Made by a program: the position numbers and the translations under genes. Below the pieces are notes generated by a model that saw only the letters and a list, made by a program, of their open reading frames with translations, searched no databases and was not told the origin of the DNA. Below, piece after piece: positions 43,091 through 52,284 of a DNA stretch of 64,000 bases (position 1 is its first letter; each line of letters starts with the position of its first letter). The DNA comes from Clostridia bacterium (GTDB lineage: Bacteria; Bacillota; Clostridia; Oscillospirales; CAG-272), in NCBI GenBank assembly GCA_017452525.1, contig JAFTMG010000024.1:1-64000 (forward strand), given 5' to 3'.

Positions 43091-44563
43091 TTATTTCCCT
43101 GCTTTTTCTTCTTTTTTCATAAAAGCGGGCACCTTTCTGACTTCCGAAGAGGTGAAATCATCATGCATTGCATCACAGAAGCGTGCAAGCTGTGTCTCGT
43201 TCATCCAACCGCCTACGTACTCATAAAGCAAACGGTAGGCATCGACCTGCGAGATCTTCTGGATATGCCGACCGTCGTGCAACGCGATATGATCACTCAG
43301 CCCCTCGTAAAACGCAAACGGGGACCGCGAGCCATCCAAAACCGTTTCAAGGCAGCGATCGAATTTGCCGCTCTCCCGATATCTCTCCAAAATTTCCGCA
43401 ATGGCATGCAAACGGGATAGCTCCTCATAAGTGATCCAATTTGTCTGCAACACGGTATAGGGTGCCTCGTGCATATACCGATAACCATATTCCTCCGCAT
43501 GCCTGCGAAGCTCCGTTCCGTACAGTAGCTTCAAAAAACCGAGCTGCAACAGGTCGCAGCAAGGATATGCTTCATCGAAGGACTGTGCAAACCGAGCGTA
43601 GCTCTCATACGGCAAACCTGCGATCAGATCCAGATGCACATGGATATTGCCCATCTCATAGATACGACGCACGTTTTCCAGTGTTTTTTGGGGATCAATA
43701 TGTCTCGAAACTGCGCGCAGGGTCTCCCCGTGGGTGCTTTGCAAGCCAAATTCCAGCTGGATCTTCCCTTTGGGAAACCGCCGCAGGATCTCAAAGCTTT
43801 CTTCGTTCAGCAAGGAGGCACAAACCTCAAAATGATAATGTCTGGTATAGGCATCGCTTAAAAGCCCTTCCCAGATCTGATTGGCGCGCTCAACAGAAAA
43901 ATTAAAGGTGCGGTCTACGAATTTGATGATCTTCATACGCTCCGGCAACACTTCAAATTCCAAAAGTTCCGTAAGCGTCTGCGACACGCTTTTGGCGCTG
44001 ACACCGTGCGTCGCGGAGGACAGACAGTAGGCACAGGAAAATGGACACCCTCGCGAAGACTCATAGTAGAGCATGCTCCCATCCGGGAAATCATGCTCAC
44101 GGTACAGAATTCCCTCCTCGGGCGTACCAACGGTCTCCCCGGTGGCATCCAGGATCCGAGGTATCGGTTTTCCGTCCCGCAGGTCACAGCACAACGCGGT
44201 CAAAAGCTTTTCCCCGGGACCGCATATCAGAGTATCGATATCGCGATACTCGTCGCACTCAAACCGTTCCAACCCGTAAGAAACCTCAGGACCGCCGAAA
44301 ACGATGTGACAATGAGGGCAAAGCGATTTCAGATCCCGAGCCAGCTCCAGCATGGGGCGAATATTCCAGATATAAGCGGAAAAACTGACCACGTCCGCTT
44401 TTGCCGCTACCAGATCATGCAGAATGTGAGAGGTGCGATCCCGCAGATTTCTCTCCAGCAGTTGAACTTCAAAACCCTCCCGCTCCAACGGGCGGCGCAG
44501 ACAGCGTATCGCCAACGAGGTATGCGAGTAGGAACCGTTCAATGCAAAAAGTAAAATTTTCAA
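43091..44563 (-). CDS. B12-binding radical SAM protein (DUF4080 type)
   Basis: 490 residues beginning at TTG (44563), 7 nt after GGGAGGT. The cobalamin-binding domain (1-140) starts ILLFALNGSYSHTSLAIRCL and includes VVSFSAYIWN and IVFGGPEVSYG; the radical SAM cluster is C173-C177-C180 in RGCPFSCAYC. KFVDRTFN and LEFGLQS follow; the tail has the DUF4080 region. The family is widespread in Clostridia and its substrate is unknown. First gene of a seven-gene operon, with a promoter 30 nt upstream. Confidence 0.9.
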   Translation of the reverse strand: MKILLFALNGSYSHTSLAIRCLRRPLEREGFEVQLLERNLRDRTSHILHDLVAAKADVVSFSAYIWNIRPMLELARDLKSLCPHCHIVFGGPEVSYGLERFECDEYRDIDTLICGPGEKLLTALCCDLRDGKPIPRILDATGETVGTPEEGILYREHDFPDGSMLYYESSRGCPFSCAYCLSSATHGVSAKSVSQTLTELLEFEVLPERMKIIKFVDRTFNFSVERANQIWEGLLSDAYTRHYHFEVCASLLNEESFEILRRFPKGKIQLEFGLQSTHGETLRAVSRHIDPQKTLENVRRIYEMGNIHVHLDLIAGLPYESYARFAQSFDEAYPCCDLLQLGFLKLLYGTELRRHAEEYGYRYMHEAPYTVLQTNWITYEELSRLHAIAEILERYRESGKFDRCLETVLDGSRSPFAFYEGLSDHIALHDGRHIQKISQVDAYRLLYEYVGGWMNETQLARFCDAMHDDFTSSEVRKVPAFMKKEEKAGK

Positions 44564-44593
44564 TGTCTGTACCTCCCAAATTCGTCTTGTACT

Positions 44594-44622
44594 ATTTTAC
44601 CATGTTATGGACAGAATGGCAA
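44594..44622 (-). promoter_or_regulatory. promoter of the seven-gene operon
   Basis: TTGCCA (44617-44622) and TAAAAT (44594-44599), 17-nt spacer. Confidence 0.6.
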
Positions 44623-44683
44623 CAGCTTTTACAAAAGAAACACGTAGGGCGACTATTTTCTTTTATAGCCGCCCTGACATAGT

Positions 44684-45496
44684 TTATTTCTTTTTCAGTT
44701 TTCCGACCACGCGACCCGTGCAATTAACCTCTTCGAAGTCCTTCAAGAGAATATCTCCGTATTTGGGATTCATGGAGATGAGACGATCACCGCCAAAGAT
44801 TTTGAAATAACCGCTGCCGTCCAACACAAAAATACCGAGTTCGCCAACCTCTACGGAATCGCAATTCTGAATCAGAAGAACGTCCCCGTCATGATATCTC
44901 GGCTCCATACTGTTACCGCTGATCCGAAGCGCGAAATCGGCATCCTGCGTTTTGACAGTATCGGGAATGGCGATCTCCTCTGCGCGGGACTCATCCAAGT
45001 AGACACCTGTACCGGCGGAAACGGGCATATCGTACAGGAAAAGCTTGCGGCGGGCAAACGCTTTTTCCGCACTCTGCTCGCTGACTCTGATCGACGCGGA
45101 GGACTTCTTCGCAGCCGTCTTCGTCTGTGCCACGGAAGGCATGGCAAGCACGGTGGCAGACGGCGCGGCGAGAACTCTTTCCTTCTCCTTTTTCATGATC
45201 AGCGCAGCCAGATCTTTTCCGTAAGCATCCAACATACGGTAGTCTTCAATCAGCTCTATCTCATCCGGATCGAGGGTATAGTTATTGGTGTTCTCCTCGG
45301 TTCCCTTTACAATATAATCCAAAGAGCAACCGAGAGCATCACAGATCGCGACCATATTGGAAAGCTTCGGCGAATCGCTGATGCCGGCAAGAAGTTTGCT
45401 GAGCGTTCCCAACGGGATTCCCGTCATGACAGCGAGCTGATCGTTGGTGATCTTTTTTTGACTCTTCAGTTTTTTGATTCGTTCCTTATAATCCAT
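44684..45496 (-). CDS. XRE-family repressor with S24 self-cleavage domain
   Basis: 270 residues. N-terminal lambda-type helix-turn-helix (1-64: ITNDQLAVMTGIPLGTLSKLLAGISDSPKL), a helical linker rich in Ala, Ser and Lys (100-148), and a LexA-like S24 domain (150-270). The catalytic Ser196 (GNSMEPR) and Lys232 (YFKIFG) are 36 apart, and an Ala161-Gly162 cleavage site lies 34 before the Ser; both spacings match LexA. It could thus be inactivated by RecA-stimulated self-cleavage, although the DNA-binding part is of the phage/ImmR type rather than LexA. It is divergent from a small membrane protein gene, its probable target. Confidence 0.88.
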   Translation of the reverse strand: MDYKERIKKLKSQKKITNDQLAVMTGIPLGTLSKLLAGISDSPKLSNMVAICDALGCSLDYIVKGTEENTNNYTLDPDEIELIEDYRMLDAYGKDLAALIMKKEKERVLAAPSATVLAMPSVAQTKTAAKKSSASIRVSEQSAEKAFARRKLFLYDMPVSAGTGVYLDESRAEEIAIPDTVKTQDADFALRISGNSMEPRYHDGDVLLIQNCDSVEVGELGIFVLDGSGYFKIFGGDRLISMNPKYGDILLKDFEEVNCTGRVVGKLKKK

Positions 45497-45527
45497 GGTT
45501 CGTACCTCTGTTTCTTATTATGGTATT

Positions 45528-45556
45528 ATTATAGCATATCAATTGCAATTTGTAAA
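45528..45556 (-). promoter_or_regulatory. promoter of the S24 repressor gene
   Basis: TTTACA (45551-45556) and TATAAT (45528-45533), 17-nt spacer. A 10-bp palindrome AATTGCAATT (45541-45550) fills the spacer and may be an operator. Confidence 0.7.
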
Positions 45557-45597
45557 TAGTTTTTTGAAAATATTTTTCTGTTTTCGGAAAATTTCTA

Positions 45598-45626
45598 TTG
45601 ACAAATGTCGATTCGTGTGTTATAAT
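45598..45626 (+). promoter_or_regulatory. promoter of the small membrane protein at 45751
   Basis: TTGACA (45598-45603) and TATAAT (45621-45626), both perfect, 17-nt spacer. A dyad GACA-AA-TGTC (45600-45609) overlaps the -35 box. Confidence 0.75.
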
Positions 45627-45750
45627 GACATCACAAAGTTCCAATGGAAGAAAGCAAACAATAAAAAGAACAATTAGAAATCCAAAAACCAGCCGTTTCC
45701 ATTCCACTTTTGGAACGAACGCTTTGTTGCAAGATTTCAGGAGGACAGTT

Positions 45751-46077
45751 ATGAATAACGTATATTTCGGTAAAAACACCAAGCTGCAGACCCGCAACCG
45801 TACCGGCATGATCCGCTCCTACCGCACGACTCGCACCTTCCCCGAAATGCTCGGCATTATTTTGGATATGATCCTCACCGCCTTCGACGGTATGCTGGAT
45901 GTGCTTGCACGTCCCACCGTTCGCCGCATCGCCCGCACCGTCACCGCGATCGCTTGCATTGCCGTCTTTCTCTGCCTGATCAGCGCCGTAGAAAATCAGC
46001 TGCTCGCAACGCTCCCCGCACTGCTGATCGCTCTCGCGCTTGTCGGCATTGAGATCTTGTGTCTGCGCGGAAATTGA
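45751..46077 (+). CDS. small membrane protein divergent from S24 repressor
   Basis: 108 residues, not recognised. The ATG at 45751 is preferred because AGGAGG lies 6 nt upstream, with a 125-nt leader behind the promoter. A basic, polar N-terminus (1-30) is followed by an amphipathic stretch (FPEMLGIILDMILTAFD) and two C-terminal helices (about 62-78 and 83-101). In Bacillus the divisor-blocking protein YneA is divergent from lexA; this gene has the same arrangement but no LysM domain, so the parallel is only positional. Likely controlled by the repressor. Confidence 0.6.
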   Translation: MNNVYFGKNTKLQTRNRTGMIRSYRTTRTFPEMLGIILDMILTAFDGMLDVLARPTVRRIARTVTAIACIAVFLCLISAVENQLLATLPALLIALALVGIEILCLRGN

Positions 46078-46155
46078 TCTGTCTGTTTTCATAATTTTCT
46101 CTTTTCAGGGAGGCTTCTACGGAGGTCTCCCGTTCTTCTCTATCTTGGACAAATC

Positions 46156-46189
46156 AAAAAGCTGCTGTACCGTAGTACAACAGCTTTTT
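46156..46189. terminator. bidirectional terminator before the EF-G paralogue
   Basis: Stem AAAAAGCTG-TGTAC with GTACA-CAGCTTTTT, one mismatch, A and T runs on both sides; between convergent genes. Confidence 0.85.
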
Positions 46190-46205
46190 AATTGTTTATG
46201 TTGAC

Positions 46206-48260
46206 TTATGCCTTCTTAGCAGCCTCTTCCTTGATCTTAGCGGCGAGCTGAGTAGGAACTACGTCATAGTCATTCACCTCAAAATCGAAGGAACCGCGAC
46301 CCTGTGTCATGGCACGGAGCGTGATGGGATAATCCATCAGCTCAGACTTGGGAGCGGTAGCGGCAATCACGGTATAACCCTTCTTTGCAGCGGGCTCCAT
46401 ACCCATCACAGTACCTCTGCGCTTGTTGAGGTCACCCATAACATCACCCACCAGAGAATCCGGAACGGTAACGTTCAGGTTGCCAACAGGCTCCAGAATA
46501 ACAGGAGCGGCGAGCTCCAGGCACTTCTTGTAAGCCAGGCTTGCAGCAGTCTTGAAGGAAAGCTCATCCGAGTCAACGGCATGATAAGAACCATCGTACA
46601 GATCGGCAGCCAGATTGATCAGCGGGAAGCCGGCAGCGCCTTTCGCCATAGAATCCTGCAGACCCTTTTCAACAGCGGGATAGAAGTTCTTCGGAACGGT
46701 ACCGCCGACAACGGATACGGTAAAGGTCAAGCCAGCCTCTTCACCGGGAGCGAAGCGGATCTTAACGTGACCAAACTGACCGGAACCGCCGTTCTGCTTC
46801 TTGTGCTTGCCTTCTACGTCAACGCGCTTGGTGATCTTCTCGCGATACGGGATCTTGGGAACCTCGTACTTAACGTTAACACCGAAGCGGTTCTTCATCT
46901 TGGCGGCAAGAACTGCCAGATGCATATCGCCCAGACCGTAAACGATCATCTGCTTGGTCTCTGCGTTGTTCTCGTAGCGAATGGTATAATCCTCTTCGCA
47001 CATCTTGGTGATACTCTGAGAGATCTTGGACTCGTCAGCGGTGGTAGCGGGGATCATGGTCTGACCGTAGTAAGGCGTAGGATATTCGATCTTGGAATAA
47101 GAGAACGCACTGTTCCAGGTCAGGGTGTCGTTGGTGTTGGTGTTATTGAGCTTAGCGACCATACCGATATCGCCGCAAACAAGCTCATCGACCTCGGTCT
47201 GCTTCTTGCCCTTCATCACGTAAAGGTGAGCCATCTTTTCGTTGTCACCGGTGGTCTGGTTGATCATGGTGGCATCCTTCTTAAGTGTACCGTTCATGAC
47301 CTTGAAGAAGGACATTTTACCGACGAACGGGTCAGCGACCGTCTTGAAGACGAACATTGCAGGCTCGCCATCAGGGTTGATCTCCATCTCGTCGCCGTCT
47401 GCCATCAGCTCAACGCCCTTGGCGGTATGACGCGGGAAGGACTCGGTGATCTTGTCCAGCATGGTCCAAACGCCCCACAGCTTGGTAGCGGCACCGCAGA
47501 ATACGGGAACGATATCGCCGTGGATGATGCCCTCGTGGATGGCGTTGAAGGCTTCCATAGGACCGATCTCCTCGCCCTCGAAGTACTTCATCATCAGATC
47601 CTCATCGGTGCTGGCAACAGCCTCCATCAGCATATCTCTGAAGCGCTCGGTAGCCTCCATGGACTCCTCGGGAATGAGCTCCACGCTGTGGCGACCGTTC
47701 TTATCAAATACGTGAGCGTTCTGCTCGATCAGGTCGATCGCACCGACGACCTCGCCGTTCTTGACCATCGGGATGGTCAGCGGGCACACGATCTTACCGA
47801 ACTTCTCGTGCAGCGCTTCCAGAACCTTACTGAAGCGAGCTTCGTTATCGTCGAACTTATTGATAAAGAATGCCTTGGGAAGATTTGCGGCAGTTGCCAT
47901 ATCCCATGCAAGCTCGGTACCAACCTCGATACCTGCTCTTGCGTCCATCACGATCAGCGCACTGTCGGCAACGCGAACAGCCTGCGCAGCCTCACCGGTA
48001 AAGTCGAGATAACCGGGGGTGTCGATCAGATTGATCTTAACGTCTTTCCAAGTCAGATTTGCCAAGGAAAGGGAGAGAGAGAAGCCGCGGGAGACTTCTT
48101 CGGAATCGTAGTCACAAACCGTGTTACCGTCAGCGATCTTGCCCAGACGGTCGGTTCCACCGCTTATATACAGCATAGCCTCTGCGAGAGAAGTCTTTCC
48201 GCAACCGCCATGTCCGAGTAAAACAATATTTCTGATTTTTTTGGTATCCATGTTCGCCAT
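46206..48260 (-). CDS. elongation factor G paralogue
   Basis: 684-residue translational GTPase of the EF-G-like group that differs from canonical FusA. G1 is GHGGCGKTSL, switch I reads SRGFSLSLSL instead of ERGITI, G3 is DTPGYLDF, G4 NKFD; domains II-V follow, with GKHKKQNGGSGQFGHV in domain IV and a Lys/Ala-rich end. Such paralogues occur beside the main fusA in Clostridia and may act in ribosome rescue, recycling or stress; the exact role is unknown. AAGGAGG lies 9 nt before the ATG. The 238-nt region upstream is AT-rich and no convincing promoter was picked out. Confidence 0.88.
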   Translation of the reverse strand: MANMDTKKIRNIVLLGHGGCGKTSLAEAMLYISGGTDRLGKIADGNTVCDYDSEEVSRGFSLSLSLANLTWKDVKINLIDTPGYLDFTGEAAQAVRVADSALIVMDARAGIEVGTELAWDMATAANLPKAFFINKFDDNEARFSKVLEALHEKFGKIVCPLTIPMVKNGEVVGAIDLIEQNAHVFDKNGRHSVELIPEESMEATERFRDMLMEAVASTDEDLMMKYFEGEEIGPMEAFNAIHEGIIHGDIVPVFCGAATKLWGVWTMLDKITESFPRHTAKGVELMADGDEMEINPDGEPAMFVFKTVADPFVGKMSFFKVMNGTLKKDATMINQTTGDNEKMAHLYVMKGKKQTEVDELVCGDIGMVAKLNNTNTNDTLTWNSAFSYSKIEYPTPYYGQTMIPATTADESKISQSITKMCEEDYTIRYENNAETKQMIVYGLGDMHLAVLAAKMKNRFGVNVKYEVPKIPYREKITKRVDVEGKHKKQNGGSGQFGHVKIRFAPGEEAGLTFTVSVVGGTVPKNFYPAVEKGLQDSMAKGAAGFPLINLAADLYDGSYHAVDSDELSFKTAASLAYKKCLELAAPVILEPVGNLNVTVPDSLVGDVMGDLNKRRGTVMGMEPAAKKGYTVIAATAPKSELMDYPITLRAMTQGRGSFDFEVNDYDVVPTQLAAKIKEEAAKKA

Positions 48261-48498
48261 GATAGATAACCTCCTTGAAATTCTCCGCCGCGCTCAGTTC
48301 ACGTGCGGAATGGTCTTATAAAACTGCCTACCAACGCGCTTATATAAACAAAACATAATGGCTGATTTGTACTATTTTCAATATCGTCAGTTCACAGCAT
48401 ATGTTCATTATAACTTATTTGGTCCTTTTTTGCAATACTATTTTCGTGTTTTTTTCGTCCTATACAGATAGAAATTCTGCCACCAAATTTGTGTATTT

Positions 48499-49299
48499 TC
48501 AACAAACTCCGCTGAAAAACAGCCGTTCGGCGTTACGTCTTGTCAACTGTATCATCTCATCATCGGACATACCGAACAAGTCCGCCAGCGTGTGAAGAGT
48601 GTAACGCATATAGTCGGAGCGATTGATTTTACCGCGGTTGGGGTGCGGCGCAAGATAAGGACAATCGGTCTCTGCGAGCAGACGGTCCTGCGGGATAGTT
48701 TCGGCAACACGCCGCACACGCTCCGCGTTTTTGAAGGTGACCACACCCGAAAAAGAGATATACCAGCCGCGGCGCACCAGCTCCTTAGCCATCTCGGCGC
48801 TGCCGCTGTAGCTGTGAAACACACCGCTCACATCGGGATACCGACAGATCATATCAAAGCAATCGCCGTGTGCTTCCCTGTCATGTATGATAACGGGCAG
48901 GCGATGCTTGCGCGCCATCTCCATTTGCCGTTCAAAAAACACCTTCTGAAGCGGACGGTTAACAGGCTCATAGTGATAGTCAAATCCGATCTCTCCCAGC
49001 GCCACGATCTTGTGCCTCTCTCTCTCGCATAACAGATTCTCCAAACGGTGCAGCTCCGTGTCCGGATCAAGACAAAGCTGTTGTGCGTCCTCCGGGTGGA
49101 TCCCGACCGCCGCAAACATTCCGGGATATTTCGCCGCCTGAGCGAGGCACTTCTCCACATTATTCATATTGGTCGCCACGTTAATGACCGTACCGATCCC
49201 GTCGGCAAACACCTCTTCCAGAACCCGATCCGCGCCCTCCGTCTCCCGATCGTATCGGGAATCAAAATAATGCGCGTGGGAATCAAATATACCGTTCAT
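48499..49299 (-). CDS. TatD family metal-dependent DNase
   Basis: 266 residues, TIM-barrel amidohydrolase fold. Metal ligands follow the family: FDSHAH near 5-10, ALGEIGFD (Glu near 102), VIIHDREA (His near 137), VFHSYSG (His near 162) and AETDCPYL (Asp near 212). TatD/YcfH proteins are 3'-5' exonucleases acting in DNA repair or turnover, and often lie next to metG, as here (metG ends 127 nt upstream). ACGAGGT precedes the ATG. Confidence 0.93.
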   Translation of the reverse strand: MNGIFDSHAHYFDSRYDRETEGADRVLEEVFADGIGTVINVATNMNNVEKCLAQAAKYPGMFAAVGIHPEDAQQLCLDPDTELHRLENLLCERERHKIVALGEIGFDYHYEPVNRPLQKVFFERQMEMARKHRLPVIIHDREAHGDCFDMICRYPDVSGVFHSYSGSAEMAKELVRRGWYISFSGVVTFKNAERVRRVAETIPQDRLLAETDCPYLAPHPNRGKINRSDYMRYTLHTLADLFGMSDDEMIQLTRRNAERLFFSGVC

Positions 49300-49366
49300 G
49301 ATATTTACCTCGTTATATCAACGTTCCATTGCAAAAAGCAAACGGAGCGTTGTTTTATTTACAAGT

Positions 49367-49404
49367 AAAGCCCGTTTTCAATGTTGAAATTGAAAACGGG
49401 CTTT
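49367..49404 (-). terminator. terminator of metG
   Basis: A 16-bp stem (AAAGCCCGTTTTCAAT with its complement), 21 nt beyond the metG stop. Confidence 0.75.
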
Positions 49405-49425
49405 GAAATCTGCGAAATGGAACGA

Positions 49426-51399
49426 TCAGCGAACACGCTCGCCCACGGGAGTTTCGGGATCCAGGAACACCACGCGGACCTGCTCTTCGCCGCTGGCAAG
49501 GATCATACCGTTGGACTCAATACCGCACAGCGTGGCAGGCTTCAGATTAGCAACCATGATCACCTTTTTGCCGATCATATCTTCCGGCTTATAGAATTTC
49601 GCAATACCGGAAACGACCTGTCTCTGCTCGTAGCCGAGATCCAGCTGCAGCTTCAGCAGCTTCTTTGCCTTCGGCACGGTCTCGCAAGCGATGACCTTTG
49701 CCGTACGAAGCTCCACGCCCATAAAGTCCTCAATACCGATCACGGCACAGCCCTCGGGCTTCTCGGGTGCCTGCGCAGCCTTCTCTGCTGCCTTGGCAGC
49801 CGCGATCATCTTTTCGCGTTCTGCCTCGAAAGCAGCCAGCTCCTTTGCCTCGTCCACACGGGCAAACAGCACCTTGGAATCCAACACCTCGCTACCTACG
49901 CGAATACCGCCAAACTTCTCCGCCGTACCGATGGTGTCCAAAGTCACAGCCTCGGTATTCAGCTCGCGAAGGATCTCCTCGGCGCTCGAGGGAATGAAGG
50001 GAGTCAGCAGGATCGCGCCCCAACGGATCGCCTCAAGGAGATTGTAGAGAACGGTTGCCAGGCGGTCCTTCTGCGCCTCGTCCTTTGCCAAGGTCCAAGG
50101 GGTGGTCTCATCGATATATTTGTTGGCGCGACTGAGCATCTTCATAACGTCCGCGGCGGCATCGGCAATATGGAAGGTATCCATATGCGCGATGGCGTTT
50201 TCGTATGCCTCCACGCACGCCGCCTTCAGCTCGGCGTCGCAGGCATCGCCGATATCGGTGGGTGCGAGTACCTTCTTATCGAAATACTTCTTCTGCATAT
50301 CCAGCGTACGCTTGACCAGATTGCCCAGCGTATTGACCAGATCGCCGTTATAGCGCTTGATCACGCTCTCATAGGTGATAGAGCCGTCGCTGCCGTAGGG
50401 CATCTCGGAGAGCGCGTAGTAACGGGCGGCATCCACACCGAAATGATCGGAGAGCTGATCTGCATAAATGACGTTGCCCTTCGACTTGGACATCTTGTCC
50501 ATACCGAAATTGAACCACGGATGACCGAATACCTTCTTGGGAAGCGGCAGATCCAGTGCCATGAGGAAGATGGGCCAGTAGATGGTGTGGAAACGCAGAA
50601 TGTCCTTACCGATGATATGAACGTCGGCAGGCCAATATTTGCGGAAATGCTCAGACTGCTCCTCGTAGGTCTTATCGGGATCGTATCCGAGGGCGGTGAT
50701 GTAGTTGGTCAACGCGTCCAGCCAGACGTAAGTCACGTGCTTCGGGTCAAAATCCACAGGGATGCCCCAAGTGAAGGAGGTACGGGAAACGCAGAGATCC
50801 TGCAGACCTGCCTTGAGGAAGTTGTTGACCATTTCCTTCTTACGGGACTCGGGCTCGATGAATTCGGGATGATCCTCGATGTGCTTCATCAAACGGTCGG
50901 CATATTTGCTCATTTTGAAGAAATAAGCCTCTTCCTTTGCCTGAGTAACGGGTCTGCCGCAGTCGGGGCACTTGCCGCCTTCCGCCTGCGTCTCAGTGAA
51001 GAAGGACTCGCAGGGGGTGCAATACCAGCCCTCATAATAGCCCTTATAGATATCACCCTGGTCAAAGAAGCGCTTGAAGATCTTGGCAACAGCCTTCTCA
51101 TGCTGCTCGTCGGTGGTACGGATGAAATAATCGTAGGAGGTATTCATCTTATCCCAAAGACCGCGGATCTCACCTGCTACGCCGTCGACGTATGCCTTGG
51201 GGGTAATGCCTGCCTCGGCAGCAAGGTTTTCGATCTTCTGACCGTGCTCGTCGGTACCGGTACACATAAAGACGTCATAGCCGCGGGCGCGACGGTAGCG
51301 TGCGACAGAGTCTGCCATGATCGCCTCGTAGGTGTTGCCGAAGTGCGGCTTACGGGAGGCATAAGCAATGGCTGTTGTCAAATAATACTTTTCTTTCAT
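49426..51399 (-). CDS. metG: methionyl-tRNA synthetase
   Basis: Class I aminoacyl-tRNA synthetase of 657 residues with a C-terminal tRNA-binding domain (about 548-657, with RTAKVI and VVSGIA) for dimerisation. HIGH reads H-F-G-N, a variant normal in clostridial MetRS (KPHIGNTYE). The zinc knuckle C-PCESF-----G-CPDCGR is present and KMSKSKG is intact. It charges both initiator and elongator tRNA-Met. A weak AAAGGA site lies 13 nt upstream. No T-box leader: only 41 nt separate it from the gene before. Confidence 0.97.
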   Translation of the reverse strand: MKEKYYLTTAIAYASRKPHFGNTYEAIMADSVARYRRARGYDVFMCTGTDEHGQKIENLAAEAGITPKAYVDGVAGEIRGLWDKMNTSYDYFIRTTDEQHEKAVAKIFKRFFDQGDIYKGYYEGWYCTPCESFFTETQAEGGKCPDCGRPVTQAKEEAYFFKMSKYADRLMKHIEDHPEFIEPESRKKEMVNNFLKAGLQDLCVSRTSFTWGIPVDFDPKHVTYVWLDALTNYITALGYDPDKTYEEQSEHFRKYWPADVHIIGKDILRFHTIYWPIFLMALDLPLPKKVFGHPWFNFGMDKMSKSKGNVIYADQLSDHFGVDAARYYALSEMPYGSDGSITYESVIKRYNGDLVNTLGNLVKRTLDMQKKYFDKKVLAPTDIGDACDAELKAACVEAYENAIAHMDTFHIADAAADVMKMLSRANKYIDETTPWTLAKDEAQKDRLATVLYNLLEAIRWGAILLTPFIPSSAEEILRELNTEAVTLDTIGTAEKFGGIRVGSEVLDSKVLFARVDEAKELAAFEAEREKMIAAAKAAEKAAQAPEKPEGCAVIGIEDFMGVELRTAKVIACETVPKAKKLLKLQLDLGYEQRQVVSGIAKFYKPEDMIGKKVIMVANLKPATLCGIESNGMILASGEEQVRVVFLDPETPVGERVR

Positions 51400-51440
51400 G
51401 ATCGGATCAATTCCTTTCCTTTGGGTTATCTTAGAAAAAT

Positions 51441-52250
51441 TCAGTCAAAATAAGGGGGCACGGTCTGCGACAGATAAAAGCTGACCGTGAGCAGATAATA
51501 CGGAAGCACGAAGAGCACCAGAAGAATGCCCACCGTAGCTACGGACAAAAGCAACCAGCCGAGAAAGCTGATGTGCAGCAGAAACCACAGACCGAGGTGA
51601 CGGCGGATCGCGGTCGCACTGTCGGCAAGGATACGGCGCACGGGACGGGCGGGATAGGCAAAGAGCAGCCACAGGACCGGCATCACGAAGGCGCAAAGGA
51701 TCGCGCCGAGCAGACCGATCAGTGCGGCAAAGAGATTGCCACCGTCTAAGAACAGATAACTGTACGCCTTCCCTTCCTCGATCGACCAGAAGGTGTCGGC
51801 GATCCCCTGCGACATGGCAATCACCGAGAGAACGGTCATGACAACGATTGCCACAGCGCCGATCGGGATCAGCAGCGCGAGCCACGTACGCCCATGGGCG
51901 CGCCACGTGGTATAGGCATAAAACACGTCACGAAGGGCACGTTTCTCGCCGCGTGCGAGCCCCGTGACGATATACAGCGTGCCGCCGAAGAGCGGCAGGA
52001 TCAGGAAGATCAGCAGATAATCCACGACGGACGCGATATCCGCCACAAGTCCGCCCATTTCTTCCGGTTCCAGCGCAAAATATATCATGGAGTAGATGCC
52101 CTGCATTGCCACGTACATCACAATGGGGATCAGTGTCGCGGCAATCAGCACAAGACTGTTCTCTCCCGAAAAGAAGCACTGCCACGCGCGCCGCTTGATC
52201 GCTCTCAGCTGAGAGACTGTGGATCCTTTGTTTACAGTTGTTTCCGTCAT
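51441..52250 (-). CDS. polytopic membrane protein of unknown function
   Basis: 269 residues from the ATG at 52250 (AAAGGAGG 9 nt upstream). Not recognised. About six helices: 30-50, 72-95, 118-142, 165-190 and two in 213-258. A basic N-terminus (LRAIKRRAW) and short cytoplasmic loops with ARGEKRALRD and YPARPVRRILADSATAIRRH recall DUF624/DUF975-type proteins, but the match is not firm. It lies between nagA (34 nt upstream) and metG (41 nt downstream) in the same direction, so it may be part of that transcript. Confidence 0.65.
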   Translation of the reverse strand: MTETTVNKGSTVSQLRAIKRRAWQCFFSGENSLVLIAATLIPIVMYVAMQGIYSMIYFALEPEEMGGLVADIASVVDYLLIFLILPLFGGTLYIVTGLARGEKRALRDVFYAYTTWRAHGRTWLALLIPIGAVAIVVMTVLSVIAMSQGIADTFWSIEEGKAYSYLFLDGGNLFAALIGLLGAILCAFVMPVLWLLFAYPARPVRRILADSATAIRRHLGLWFLLHISFLGWLLLSVATVGILLVLFVLPYYLLTVSFYLSQTVPPYFD

Positions 52251-52284
52251 GGCATGTCCTCCTTTCGCAGACTCATGGATTGGT

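Noticed and set aside
46581..48221. Long open frame on the plus strand opposite the EF-G paralogue
   Set aside because: It mirrors the codon pattern of the real gene, has no ribosome site or recognisable domain, and lies wholly within a well-supported coding region.
48261..48498. Promoter for the EF-G paralogue
   Set aside because: Several AT-rich hexamers are present but none pairs well at 16-18 nt, so no site is claimed.
51340..51399. Unusual HIGH motif (H-F-G-N) in methionyl-tRNA synthetase
   Set aside because: The final Asn is common in clostridial MetRS, so it is a lineage trait and not a defect.
51400..51440. T-box leader before metG
   Set aside because: The gap is only 41 nt and has no tRNA-binding bulge or terminator stem.
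49381..51453. 690-codon open frame on the plus strand opposite metG
   Set aside because: Antisense to a gene with all MetRS motifs; begins inside the metG terminator; no family features.
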